NCBI GenBank assembly: GCA_020633555.1
Contig: JACKDL010000009.1
Coordinates: forward strand, 139,637-203,636
Direction of reading: 5' to 3'
DNA: 64,000 bases
From: Myxococcales bacterium
GTDB taxonomy: Bacteria > Myxococcota_A > Bradymonadia > UBA7976 > UBA1532
The notes below the pieces were generated by a model. The model made no database searches, was not told the origin of the DNA, and saw only the letters and a list, made by a program, of their open reading frames with translations. Below, piece by piece: positions 25,081 to 34,201 of this stretch. A program made the position numbers and the translations under genes. Position 1 is the first letter of the stretch; each line of letters opens with the position of its first letter.

Positions 25081-26970
25081 CTACCCCTGCCACGCCAGGC
25101 TGAGGAACAGCCGCCGCCCCGGCAGGGGCTGCTGCGCGGTGTCCTGCCCCTGCGCGTCCAGTGCGTTGCGGATCTCGGCGCCCGCCGAGAACCCCTGCCC
25201 CAGCGGCCCATCGACCCCCAGATCCACCGTGCCGTAGGCCGGCACCGAGCGGCTCTCGAAGGTGTCCACGTACGCCCGGCTGCGCCAGGTCCAGCGGGTG
25301 AAGGCCCGCGCGGGCCCCACCCAGGCGGCCACCTGCCCGTCCACCCGGTGCGCCGGCCGGTAGGGCAGCGCCGCCCCCAGCGCGTCGTCGAAGTGGGCCC
25401 GCAGGCCCGTCCAGCTCACGCCCACCGATCCCCAGCGCCCCTCGGTGGCCACCCGGGCCTCCAGCCCGTCCACCCGGGCGGCAAACCGGTCCTGGGCCTG
25501 CACCCGGTACGCCCCCAGGGGCGCGAACAAGATCAGCCGGTCGTAGCGCTGGGCGAAGCCCACCAGCTCCGCCGACACCCGCCGGGCGGCCCACTGCAGC
25601 CCCAGATCGGCCCCCCAGCCGTCCTCGGCCCGCAAGCCCGGATCGCCCCGCACGCCCTGGCCCACGAAGTAGCGCTCGTCGAAGCCGGGATCGCGGAACA
25701 GCCGGCCCAGGTTGCCCCGCAGCCACAGCGGGCCCACCAGCCGCCAGGCCAGGCCGCCGTGGGGCGCCACGATGGCGGCGCGCTCGGTGTTCAGGTCCAG
25801 CCGCAGGGCGCCGGTGAGGCTCAGGCGCGGGTGCACGGCCCAGGTGTCCACCGCCGTCAGCGCGCCGCGCAGGCGGGCCTCGTCGCGGGCGGGCTCGGTG
25901 CTTGGATCGCCCGTGGTCTCGGTGTGAGCGGCCTCGCGGCGCAGCTCGCCCAGGGCGCTCAGGGCGTGCTCGCCCAGCGCCCGCGCCACCCGCCCGGTGG
26001 CGCCCACGGTGGTGTCCTGCAGCTCGAAGCGGGTGGGCCCTGCGAACACGGGCTGGGGATCGTCGAAGGCGTAGGCCTCGATGCGCCCGAAGGCCACCAG
26101 CCGGGCCTGGGTGGGCGCGGTGGATGGCGTGCGCCAGCCCGCGGCCGCCTGCAGCCGCCGGCGGGCCGAGGCGCTGCGGGTGCGCTCGAACTGCTCCACC
26201 CCGGGCTCGCCGCGCTCCAGGGCCAGCCCCTCCACCAGCCCGAACAGGCGCCCGTGACCGTCCGCCAGGTCCCAGTGGCCCTTCACCAGGCCCCCGCCCT
26301 GGGCCGACTGGTTGTTCTGGCGCAGGCGGCGGTTGCCATTCACGTCCAGGTAGGGAAAATCGCCCTCCGCGGCGCTCACCTGGCCCACGGCCAGCAAGCC
26401 GGCGCCGCCGTCGCCCCAGCCCAGCGCGCCGTCCAGGCGCCCGCTGCCCACGGTGCCCGCCCGCAGGCGCACCTCGGCCAGCCGGCCCAGCCGCGGGGGG
26501 CGGGTGATCAGGCGCAGCACGCCCCCCTGGGCGCCGCTGCCGTAGGCGGCGCCGGCGGCGCCGCGCAGCAGCTCGGCGCGCTCGATGAGGGCGGCCGGCA
26601 CGCTGCCCAGATCCACGGCGCTGCCCCGGCCCCCGTCCAGGGGCAGGTCGTCGAGGAGCACCGCCACCTGATGGGCGCTGGCCCCGCGCACCTGCAGCCA
26701 GGCCGCGCGGCCGGTGCCCCCGGTTCGACGCACGTGGGCGCCCGGCGCGCCCTCGAGCACGTCCACCAGGTCCGGCGCCGCCCCGGGGCGCTCGTCGGGC
26801 CGCACGGTGGTCACGAAGGCGCTCGGCACCCGCTCGTCCCCGTCGGGCGCGCGGGCGCCGATGACCACCACCTCGGTGGGGGTCGGCGGCGGCGCCGCCA
26901 GGATGAGCAGAAGGAGAGGGCCGCACAGCATGGGGCTGCGAACGCTACTGGGCGCGGTGCGCCCCCGCAA
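25081..26970 (-). CDS. TonB-dependent outer-membrane receptor, BtuB-like
   Basis: 629 residues: signal peptide ending near AAPPPTPTE, a TonB-box-like EVVVIGAR, a plug domain (DLVDVLEGAPGAHVRRTGG, LDDLPLDGGRG, ELLRGAAGAAYGSGAQGGVLRLIT) and a barrel ending in LFLSLAWQG with an aromatic near the C-terminus. The size and plug resemble BtuB/vitamin-B12-type receptors. TTG 26970 is used because it gives a basic signal-peptide N-region and an in-frame stop lies just before it; ATG 26931 is the alternative. It overlaps head-to-head with the divergent lipoprotein gene. No cobalamin riboswitch can fit upstream. Confidence 0.85.
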   Translation of the reverse strand: MRGRTAPSSVRSPMLCGPLLLLILAAPPPTPTEVVVIGARAPDGDERVPSAFVTTVRPDERPGAAPDLVDVLEGAPGAHVRRTGGTGRAAWLQVRGASAHQVAVLLDDLPLDGGRGSAVDLGSVPAALIERAELLRGAAGAAYGSGAQGGVLRLITRPPRLGRLAEVRLRAGTVGSGRLDGALGWGDGGAGLLAVGQVSAAEGDFPYLDVNGNRRLRQNNQSAQGGGLVKGHWDLADGHGRLFGLVEGLALERGEPGVEQFERTRSASARRRLQAAAGWRTPSTAPTQARLVAFGRIEAYAFDDPQPVFAGPTRFELQDTTVGATGRVARALGEHALSALGELRREAAHTETTGDPSTEPARDEARLRGALTAVDTWAVHPRLSLTGALRLDLNTERAAIVAPHGGLAWRLVGPLWLRGNLGRLFRDPGFDERYFVGQGVRGDPGLRAEDGWGADLGLQWAARRVSAELVGFAQRYDRLILFAPLGAYRVQAQDRFAARVDGLEARVATEGRWGSVGVSWTGLRAHFDDALGAALPYRPAHRVDGQVAAWVGPARAFTRWTWRSRAYVDTFESRSVPAYGTVDLGVDGPLGQGFSAGAEIRNALDAQGQDTAQQPLPGRRLFLSLAWQG

Positions 26971-28759
26971 TCACGCCCTGGGGTGGGCCGCTGCCCTGGT
27001 GGGCGCCCTGCTGGCGGGCTGCCTGGAGGGCGCGCCGCCGGTGACGCCCACCGCCGATCCGGGCCTGTTCGATCACCCCCAGGCCCTGATCTTCGCCGGC
27101 GACTGGCTGGTGGTGGCCAACACCCACTACCGCGCCACCGGCTGGACGGGCGGTGACGTGGTGGTGCTGGACCCGGTGACCGGCGCCGTGGTCAACCGCA
27201 TCCCCACCAGCACCCCCAACCCGCAGGCCCTGGCCATCCACGGAGACACCCTGCTGGTGCTGGCCACCGGCGCGCTGGATCTGGGCGACTTCGACCGCCC
27301 GCAGGCCGCCACCGACGGCGCCCTGGACGGCCTGCCCATCACCACCCTGGCCACCGCCAGCGCCCCCGCCTGGTCGCTGCCCGTGCCCCGCCAGCCCGCC
27401 GCCGCCGTGCCCGCTGAGGCCCCGGTGGATCTCGCCGTCGTGGGCGACCGCGCCCTGATCACCAGCGGGGTGAGCAACGCGGTGATCCCGGTGAATCTGG
27501 CCGCGCGCCGGCTGGAGGCGCCGGTGTGGCTGGGCGCGCCCGACGTGGGCCTGGGCAGCGTGCAGCCCTGGCGCGAGCGCTTCGCCGTGGTGGACTTCAA
27601 CAGCGACCGGCTGACCGTGGTGGAGGCCGACGGCACCCCCTGGCCCTGCGCCGTGGATCTGGGCGTGTCGCCCGGCAACGTCGAGGGCCCCGGCCCCCTG
27701 TCGGTGCAGGGCGACGACCTTTATGTGGTGCTCACCTTCTCCAGCACCCTGCGGCATGTGGATCTGGGGCGGCTGGATCCCGCCGCCCCAGGCTGCGGCG
27801 CGCAGGTCACCACCGTGGCCCGCCCCGTGGGCAACGTGCCCAACGACCTGCACGTGCGCGGCGACGCCGCCTGGGTGGTGGACTCGGGCGACAACAACCT
27901 GGTGGCCTACAGCCTGGCCGACGGCAAGGCCGGCGAGCGGGTGGCCCTGGCCCCGGGCGCCAACCCGTGGCACGCCGCGTGGCGCGCCGACGGCCGCCTG
28001 CTGGCCGTCACCGAGTGGGCCGCCCACGGCGTGACCCTGCGCGACATGCTCACGGGCGCCGTGCGTCGGGTGGGCGCCGACGCAACCCCGGTCGCCCCCC
28101 CGCCCGCCCCCGCCGACGCCGCCGAGAGCCTGGCCGACGCCGTGGTGGACGCCCCGGGCGCCGATCCCGAGGCCGACTTCGGCGACCCCGCCCGGGCCGC
28201 CAACGGGGTGCGCGGCGCGGGCGACGCGGGCGGCAGCTTCGACGTCTACAGCATCCCCGCTGGCGAGCACCTGGTGCTGGGCTGGGGCGGCCGCGCCCTG
28301 GTGGACGGCCCCGGCCCCGACCTGGTGGTGTTCGAGAACGCCTTCCGAAGTGGCGGCCCCGAGGTGTTCATGGAGCTGGCGGTGGTGGAGCTGAGCCCCG
28401 ACGGCGAGCGCTGGGTGGCCTTCCCCCACGCCTACCTGGCCGAGGATCCCACCGTGTTCGTCGCCGATCCCGCCGCCTGGGTGGGCTTCGCCGGCCGCAC
28501 CCCCGTGCGCCTGCACGCCGAGGACTTCGCCGTCGACCCCTTCGACCCCCAGGCCGGCGGCGATCGGTTCGACCTGGCCGATCTGCCCGCCGCAGACGCC
28601 GTGACCGCCGCAATCCTCACCGACGGCGCCCGCTTCGTGCGCCTGAGCGCCGCCGCCGACCACCTGGACCCCCGCACGGGCGAGCCCTTCGTCACCCACC
28701 CCGCCCACACCGGCCCCGACATCGACGGCGTCGCCGCCCGCTGGCTGGTGGACCGCTGA
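26930..28759 (+). CDS. Surface lipoprotein: YncE-like beta-propeller plus C-terminal jelly-roll-like domain (BtuG-like candidate)
   Basis: 609 residues. Lipobox LLAGC after a basic N-region. Residues about 40-370 are beta-propeller repeats of the YncE type (VVVLDPVTGAVVNRIP, RLTVVEADGTPW, WVVDSGDNNLVAYSLADG). The C-terminal part (GAGDAGGSFDVYSI, LGWGGRALVDGPGPDLVVFENAF) matches a domain common in cell-surface proteins beside TonB receptors. In Bacteroides the B12 receptor BtuB works with the surface beta-propeller lipoprotein BtuG; this divergent partner could do the same. ATG 26930 follows AAGGAGAG at 11 bases and lies inside the 5' end of the receptor gene. Confidence 0.75.
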   Translation: MGLRTLLGAVRPRNHALGWAAALVGALLAGCLEGAPPVTPTADPGLFDHPQALIFAGDWLVVANTHYRATGWTGGDVVVLDPVTGAVVNRIPTSTPNPQALAIHGDTLLVLATGALDLGDFDRPQAATDGALDGLPITTLATASAPAWSLPVPRQPAAAVPAEAPVDLAVVGDRALITSGVSNAVIPVNLAARRLEAPVWLGAPDVGLGSVQPWRERFAVVDFNSDRLTVVEADGTPWPCAVDLGVSPGNVEGPGPLSVQGDDLYVVLTFSSTLRHVDLGRLDPAAPGCGAQVTTVARPVGNVPNDLHVRGDAAWVVDSGDNNLVAYSLADGKAGERVALAPGANPWHAAWRADGRLLAVTEWAAHGVTLRDMLTGAVRRVGADATPVAPPPAPADAAESLADAVVDAPGADPEADFGDPARAANGVRGAGDAGGSFDVYSIPAGEHLVLGWGGRALVDGPGPDLVVFENAFRSGGPEVFMELAVVELSPDGERWVAFPHAYLAEDPTVFVADPAAWVGFAGRTPVRLHAEDFAVDPFDPQAGGDRFDLADLPAADAVTAAILTDGARFVRLSAAADHLDPRTGEPFVTHPAHTGPDIDGVAARWLVDR

Positions 28760-28830
28760 CGGAGCCCCGGCGGGCGAGCGCGAAAAAGAACTTGCCCCCC
28801 GCCCGGCTTTTCAATACTTTCCGCGCGCTC

Positions 28831-28905
<75 letters not shown>

Positions 28906-28909
28906 CTCG

Positions 28910-28948
28910 AAAGCCCGTCAGAGGAAACTCTGGCGGGCTTTTTCTTTT
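28910..28948 (+). terminator. Rho-independent terminator of the tRNA-Ala unit
   Basis: A 14-bp stem (28910-28923 with 28928-28941, one G-U pair) closed by a GAAA tetraloop and followed by TTTTTCTTTTT. Five bases after the tRNA 3' end; it also faces the tail of the minus-strand PIN gene. Confidence 0.92.
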
Positions 28949-28962
28949 TCGGCGGCTTGGAC

Positions 28963-29532
28963 TCAGTCCTCCATGCCCATCAACCGGCGCAGCTCGGCGG
29001 TGGACCACGCCAGGCCGTTGTTCTCGAGGGTCGCCAGGACCTCAACGAGCTCGCGCGGTGGGCTCCTCAGGGCGCGTGTCTGCTCGTTGAGCACCCGCAC
29101 GACGACCCCAGGCGCCAGGTCGAGCAGGTCGAGCACGAATTCATCGGGGTGAAGGACCGCCAAACCCAGGGGCTCCAGGGCAGAGGCGGGAAAGTCTTTC
29201 CGGTTCGCGGTTACGATGGCCTGGGCGCCGCAACGGATGGCGGCGGCGACAACGTGACGATCATCGGGGTCAGGCAAGACCAACCCGTCGATCAGCGGCT
29301 CGTATCCGGTGACGAGCACATCACGTACGGCTCGGTTCATCAGCGAGCGGCTGCGGGCCAGCCGGTCCGAGGTCAGGTCGGGCCTGACTCTCTGGATGGA
29401 CCGGAAGCACTCGTCGAGGATCAGGTCGGTCCACTTGGCGGTGACGAGGTCGGTCTGGGCCAGGCGGACCAGCAGGTCACGGAGCGGGGCCGGGTACAGA
29501 ACGCAGGCGTCGTAGACCACCGTGAAGCCCAT
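28963..29532 (-). CDS. PIN-domain ribonuclease toxin
   Basis: 189 residues. PIN fold with acidic sites in VVYDACVLYPA (first Asp), ILDECFRS (Glu) and LVLPDPDDRHVVAAAIRCGA plus IVTANRKDF (distal Asp cluster), the pattern of VapC-like toxins of the larger COG1569-type group. The start has AGGAGG at seven bases. It follows the HTH gene by 18 bases on the same strand, the usual antitoxin-toxin order. Expected to be a tRNA or mRNA endoribonuclease when free. Confidence 0.85.
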   Translation of the reverse strand: MGFTVVYDACVLYPAPLRDLLVRLAQTDLVTAKWTDLILDECFRSIQRVRPDLTSDRLARSRSLMNRAVRDVLVTGYEPLIDGLVLPDPDDRHVVAAAIRCGAQAIVTANRKDFPASALEPLGLAVLHPDEFVLDLLDLAPGVVVRVLNEQTRALRSPPRELVEVLATLENNGLAWSTAELRRLMGMED

Positions 29533-29550
29533 GAGGGTCCTCCTGGTGCC

Positions 29551-30003
29551 TCAGTAACCCATGCCCAATGCCTGACCTTCGGCGGTCAGTTCGTCCAGCA
29601 CCTGTTGACGCTCGGCGTCGTCCCGACGCTTGTAGTCGAGCACGTCCATCACCCGGACCCTCCGGTGGGTGCCCACCTTGCGAAAGGGGATGTCTCCGGA
29701 CTCCAGGAGCCCCACCAGGAAAGGTCGGGAGACGCCCAGCATCTCGGCCGCCTTCTGGGTGGTGACTTCGGCTTCCACGGGCATCACGGTGACGGCGTGG
29801 CCGTTGGCCATGTGAGTGAGGATACGGACCAGCAGGTGGAGCGCCTCGCCGGGCAGCGTGATCTCCGGGCCAGCCTCGGCCTGCTCCGGCACCAGACGGA
29901 TACGAGCCGGCTTCTGGGTCTGCACCTCTCGCAGGGCTTCCACGGCGGCCTGGGCCGTCGTCACCTCACTGTGGTCGGGGAGCTTGAATGCTGCGTGGAC
30001 CAT
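29551..30003 (-). CDS. HTH (excisionase-type) antitoxin partner of the PIN toxin
   Basis: 150 residues from ATG 30003, chosen for GGAGGTG five bases upstream. An N-terminal unknown part is followed by a MerR/excisionase-like winged helix (EVTTQKAAEMLGVSRPFLVGLLESGDIPFRKVGTHRRV), then a short acidic helix. It should bind DNA, repress its own operon and neutralise the PIN protein, as in the many HTH/PIN pairs of this type. Confidence 0.82.
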   Translation of the reverse strand: MVHAAFKLPDHSEVTTAQAAVEALREVQTQKPARIRLVPEQAEAGPEITLPGEALHLLVRILTHMANGHAVTVMPVEAEVTTQKAAEMLGVSRPFLVGLLESGDIPFRKVGTHRRVRVMDVLDYKRRDDAERQQVLDELTAEGQALGMGY

Positions 30004-30185
30004 GCGGCACCTCCACACAGAGCCTAGCCGTCAAACGAAATAAACAAAAGCGTCTCCCAGCGAAGCTGCCTAGAGTTCGGCGCCTTGGCTTGGACCCAAG
30101 GTGATTGCGCAACCGGTGAGGCACCCGTGCCGCGCACGGCGCCGGGCCCCTTGACCCGGCGTCGCCCCTGAACGAGCCTGGCCGT

Positions 30186-33100
30186 ATGGGCGACACACGG
30201 GTTCCGGGGCTCTACGAGCGGATCATCGACGAGGCGCTGGCGGCGCGGCTGGGCGACACGCCCGCCGAGCGGCGCGCGTTGAGCCGGGGCGAGGCACCAC
30301 GCCGGCTGGCGGGGCACCTGGCCGACTACCTTCAACGGGCGCTGAGCGGCCTGGAGCCGCAGGCGCAGGTGGCGGCGGTGAACGCAGTGCTGGACGCCTT
30401 GGCCGGCCAGCTCGAGGGCTTCGTGCAGCCCGAGGACCGGCTGCGCCCCGAGCTGCTGACGGCCATCACCGACGGCCGGCCACCGCCGACGCGGCCCGAC
30501 GTGCCCCTGAGCGAGGCCGCGCTGTTCATGAACGCCCGTGGGGAGCGCCGCCTGGGCGTAGAGCTGCGCAAGGAGCTGGCGAGCGCCGACGGGGTGGACC
30601 TGATCGTCGCCTTCCTGCTGTGGAGCGGCTACCTGACCCTGCGGGACCACCTGGCCGGCGTGGTGGCCCGCGGCGGCACGGTGCGGGTCATCTCGACGCC
30701 CTACCGCGGGGTGACCGAGGCCCGCGTGCTGGACGACCTGCAGCAGATGGGCGCCCAGGTGCGCATCGCCTACGACACCCAGAGCACCCGGCTGCACGCG
30801 AAGGCCTGGATCCTGAAGCGCCACAGCGGCTTCAGCACGGCCTTCGTGGGCTCGTCGAACCTGTCGAAGTCAGCCCTGCACAGTGGCCTGGAGTGGAACG
30901 TGCGCCTGAGCGCGGTGGAGAACCGCGCGGTGCTGGCTGAGCTGCAGGGCATGTTCGACCACTACTGGGGCGATCCCGACTTCCAGCCCTATGAGCGCGC
31001 GCAGTTCCTGGTGGCGCGCAAGGCCGAGCGCGGGTCCGACGCCCTGCACACCGTGTTTGCGCTGCGCCCGCGGCCCTTCCAGCGCGACATCCTGGAGCGG
31101 CTGGACGCCGAGCGCGCGGTGCACGACCACCACCGCAACCTGGTGGTGGCGGCCACCGGCACGGGGAAGACGGTGGTGGCCGCGCTGGACTACGCGCGGC
31201 AGGCCCTGCGCGACGGCCGCCGCCCGCGGCTGCTGTTCGTGGTGCACCGCAAAGAGATCCTGCGCCAGGCCCGCGACACCTTCCGGCACGCCGTGGGCGA
31301 TGGGAGCTTTGGCGAGCTCTTGGTGGACGGCGAGGAGCCGGTGGACTGGCAGCACGTGTTCGCGTCCATCCAGTCGCTGCGCTCGCGCATGGATCGCTTT
31401 GATCCCAAGCACTTCCAGCACGTCATCGTGGATGAGTTCCACCACGCTGAGGCCCGCTCGTACCAGGCCCTGCTGGATCACGTCGCGCCCGCCGAGCTGG
31501 TGGGGCTGACGGCCACGCCCGAGCGGAGCGACGGCCTGGATGTGTTGCGCCACTTCGGTGGCCGGGTGGCCGCCGAGATCCGGCTGTGGGATGCCATCGA
31601 CCGCGGCTTCCTGGTGCCCTTCAGCTACTTCGTGGTGCACGACGGGGTCGACCTGTCGCGGGTGACCTGGCGGCGAGGCAGCTACGACCAGGCCGAGCTG
31701 AACCGGCTGTACACCGGCCACACGGCGCGGGCCCACCTGATCACCCACGCCGTGCAGCGCCACGTGGCCGACGCGCAGGCCATGCGGGCCATCGGCTTCT
31801 GCGTGGGGGTGGATCACGCGCGGTTCATGGCCCAGGCCTTCAACGCGGGCGGGGTGAAGGCGGCCGTCCTGCTGGGGGACACGCCAAAGGCCGAGCGGGC
31901 CGATCTGCTGGCGGCCCTGCAGAGCGAAGCCCCCGACCGCCCCCGGATCCTGTTCGCCGTGGACGTGCTGAACGAGGGCGTCGACCTGCCCGCCGTGGAC
32001 ACGGTGCTGCTGCTGCGCCCCACCGAGAGCGCCACCGTGTTCCTGCAGCAGCTCGGCCGCGGGCTGCGCCGAGCGCCGGGCAAGCGCGGCCTGACCGTGC
32101 TGGACTTCGTGGGCACGCCCAACCGGCGCTTCCGCTTCGACCTGAAGCTGCGGGCGTTGACGGGCGCGTCGCGGCGGCAGCTTCGCGAGCACGTGCAGCA
32201 GGACTTCCCGTGGCTGCCCGCGGGCTGCGAGGTGCAGTTCGATCGCCAGAGCCGCGAGCTGGTGCTGGAGAACCTGCGCCAGGGCATCGGGGTGGACAAG
32301 CGCAGCCTGGTGGCCGAGCTGAAGCGGCTGGGCGACGTGCCGCTGGGCGACCTGCTGGCCGACGCGGGCCTGGAGCTGGCCGATGTGTACCGCAAGCGCA
32401 GCCTGACGGATCTGCGGCGCGCCGCGGGCTTCGCTGTGTCGCCCGCCGGGCCCGATGAGGACGCGCTGGGCCGGGCGCTGGGGCGGCTGATCCACGTGGA
32501 CGACCCCGAACGCCTGGACATCTGGCTGCGCCTGGTGGACCGCCTGCTGCCGCCGCCCCCAGCGGCAGACGAACGCGCCAACCGGCACCGGCTGATGCTG
32601 AGCACTGCCCTGTTCGGTGCAGAAGCCGTGGGGCCCGACGCCCTGGCCCCGCTGTGGGCCCACCCGGCCCTGCGCGCCGAGTTGGTGGAGTTGCTGGCCT
32701 ACCTGCGTGCCACCCAGCCCTTGGTCACCGTGCCGTTGCCTGGGCCGGCGCCCCTGCACGTGCACGCGCAATACACCCGCAATGAGATCATGGCGGCCTT
32801 CGGCGACCTGCGCGGCGGCCAGCTCTACGAGCCCCGCGAGGGCGTGGTGTACCTGTCCGACCCCAAGGTGAACCTGCTGTTCGTCACCATCCAGAAGGAC
32901 CCCGACGACTACTCGCCGAGCACCCTGTACCGCGACCACGCGCTGAGCCCCGACCGCTTCCACTGGGAGTCACAGAGCCGCACCCGCCCCCACGACACCA
33001 AGGGCCAGCGCCACGTGCGCCACGCCGAGCTGGGCGTCACCCCGCTGCTGTTTATGCGAGCGACCAAGAAGGACGACCGGGGCGAGACCCTGCCCTTCGT

Positions 33101-33221
33101 GTGCCTGGGCCCGCTGAGCCTGCTGAGTCACCAGGGCGAGCGCCCCATGCAGATTGAGTGGAAGCTGGCCCACCCCATGCGCGAAGCCCACTTCCGCGAG
33201 GCGCGGGTGGCCGCGAGCTGA
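30186..33221 (+). CDS. SauUSI-like type IV restriction enzyme (PLD nuclease + SF2 helicase + DUF3427)
   Basis: 1011 residues. Order: N-terminal helical part, phospholipase-D nuclease (about 110-270; HxK at LHAKAWILK, then AFVGSSNLS), SF2 helicase (Walker A ATGTGKT near residue 322, DEFHHA, GLTATPERSDG, QLGRGLRRAPGK), and a C-terminal DUF3427 region with YTRNEIMAAFGD and VYLSDPKVNLLFVT. This is the layout of S. aureus SauUSI, an ATP-dependent enzyme that cuts DNA carrying 5-methylcytosine; this copy is slightly longer. It has no methyltransferase neighbour, fitting a modification-dependent enzyme. An inverted repeat CCTTGG-N7-CCAAGG (30083-30101) lies upstream. Confidence 0.88.
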   Translation: MGDTRVPGLYERIIDEALAARLGDTPAERRALSRGEAPRRLAGHLADYLQRALSGLEPQAQVAAVNAVLDALAGQLEGFVQPEDRLRPELLTAITDGRPPPTRPDVPLSEAALFMNARGERRLGVELRKELASADGVDLIVAFLLWSGYLTLRDHLAGVVARGGTVRVISTPYRGVTEARVLDDLQQMGAQVRIAYDTQSTRLHAKAWILKRHSGFSTAFVGSSNLSKSALHSGLEWNVRLSAVENRAVLAELQGMFDHYWGDPDFQPYERAQFLVARKAERGSDALHTVFALRPRPFQRDILERLDAERAVHDHHRNLVVAATGTGKTVVAALDYARQALRDGRRPRLLFVVHRKEILRQARDTFRHAVGDGSFGELLVDGEEPVDWQHVFASIQSLRSRMDRFDPKHFQHVIVDEFHHAEARSYQALLDHVAPAELVGLTATPERSDGLDVLRHFGGRVAAEIRLWDAIDRGFLVPFSYFVVHDGVDLSRVTWRRGSYDQAELNRLYTGHTARAHLITHAVQRHVADAQAMRAIGFCVGVDHARFMAQAFNAGGVKAAVLLGDTPKAERADLLAALQSEAPDRPRILFAVDVLNEGVDLPAVDTVLLLRPTESATVFLQQLGRGLRRAPGKRGLTVLDFVGTPNRRFRFDLKLRALTGASRRQLREHVQQDFPWLPAGCEVQFDRQSRELVLENLRQGIGVDKRSLVAELKRLGDVPLGDLLADAGLELADVYRKRSLTDLRRAAGFAVSPAGPDEDALGRALGRLIHVDDPERLDIWLRLVDRLLPPPPAADERANRHRLMLSTALFGAEAVGPDALAPLWAHPALRAELVELLAYLRATQPLVTVPLPGPAPLHVHAQYTRNEIMAAFGDLRGGQLYEPREGVVYLSDPKVNLLFVTIQKDPDDYSPSTLYRDHALSPDRFHWESQSRTRPHDTKGQRHVRHAELGVTPLLFMRATKKDDRGETLPFVCLGPLSLLSHQGERPMQIEWKLAHPMREAHFREARVAAS

Positions 33222-33334
33222 GGCGGCGTCTGACGGAACTCCCGTAAGACAAGACGTTTTACCCAACGCCGCGCAACACACCAAGCCGTTCAATTACAAG
33301 CACTTACAACCACACCCGTCATCCAGGCAGCCCC

Positions 33335-34201
33335 TCACCCGCCCGGGCGGACGCACAGCCGTGGGGCGGCCAGCAGGCGCAGGGTGTGTTCGGCGGCGTG
33401 CAGGGCGGCCAGGCCGTCGGGCAGCGAGGCCAGGGGGCCGGGGGCGCCCGTGCGGCACAGGGTGACGAAGGCGTCGAGCTGGGCGGCCAGGGGCTCGGGG
33501 CCGGCCGCGAGCGCGGCCGGGCGCAGGTCGACGGGGGCGGGGCCCACCTGCCAGCGGCGGCGGCGGCGCGGGGCGGCGGCGTCCACGGTGAGGGTGAAGG
33601 GGCGGCCGCCAGCGGTGCCGTGAAGCTGCAGCGCCCGGGGGTGGCCGGCGGCGCCCTGCACGTCCACGGGGCCCAGCAGCCAGGCCAGCAGGTCCAGGTC
33701 GTGGATGGCCAGGTCGCGGGCGGCGTCCAGGGCCCAGCGGCGGCGGGGGGCGGGGCCCAGGCGCTCGATGGCGAGGGGGCCGGCGTGCTCGGCCAGGGCG
33801 GCGCGCAGGGCGGGCAGGGCCGGGTTGAAGCGCTCCACGTGGCCCACGGCGGCGGGGGGGCCGGCGGCGAAGGCGTCCACCAGGGCGTGGGCCTCGGCCC
33901 TGGAGGGGGCCAGGGGCTTCTCGATGAGGGTGGCGACGCCGGCCTGGGCCAGGGCCCGGCCCGCGGCGGCGTGGCGGGCGGGCGGGGTGGCCAGGATGGC
34001 GGCGTCCAGGCCCAGGGCGAGCAGCGCGGGCAGGTCGGGGAGCACCGGGTGGCCGGGCAGGGCGCCGTGGCGGTCGCCGGCGGGATCGGCCGCGCCCACC
34101 AGGGTGACGCCGGGGTGGGCCGCCGCCAGCCGGGCATGGTGCCGCCCGATGGCGCCCAGGCCGACAATGCCCAGGCGCAGGGTCGACGGCAGGGGGGTCA
34201 A
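33335..34201 (-). CDS. Gfo/Idh/MocA-family NAD(P)-dependent oxidoreductase
   Basis: 288 residues from a TTG that overlaps the J-domain stop (TTGA). Rossmann motif GIVGLGAIGRHHARL, LIEKPLA carrying the conserved EKP and GHVERFNPA identify the family, which oxidises or reduces sugars and UDP-sugars. The protein is short (family usually 320-390), with an Ala/Pro-rich C-terminal half. It sits downstream of a WbpD-like acetyltransferase gene; in surface-polysaccharide clusters a WbpB-type Gfo/Idh dehydrogenase acts on UDP-GlcNAcA next to WbpD, so a UDP-sugar role is plausible. Confidence 0.8.
   Translation of the reverse strand: MTPLPSTLRLGIVGLGAIGRHHARLAAAHPGVTLVGAADPAGDRHGALPGHPVLPDLPALLALGLDAAILATPPARHAAAGRALAQAGVATLIEKPLAPSRAEAHALVDAFAAGPPAAVGHVERFNPALPALRAALAEHAGPLAIERLGPAPRRRWALDAARDLAIHDLDLLAWLLGPVDVQGAAGHPRALQLHGTAGGRPFTLTVDAAAPRRRRRWQVGPAPVDLRPAALAAGPEPLAAQLDAFVTLCRTGAPGPLASLPDGLAALHAAEHTLRLLAAPRLCVRPGG

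Noticed and set aside
26860..27000. Cobalamin riboswitch upstream of the BtuB-like gene
   Set aside because: The 5' ends of the two divergent genes overlap, leaving no leader, and no B12-box-like element was seen.
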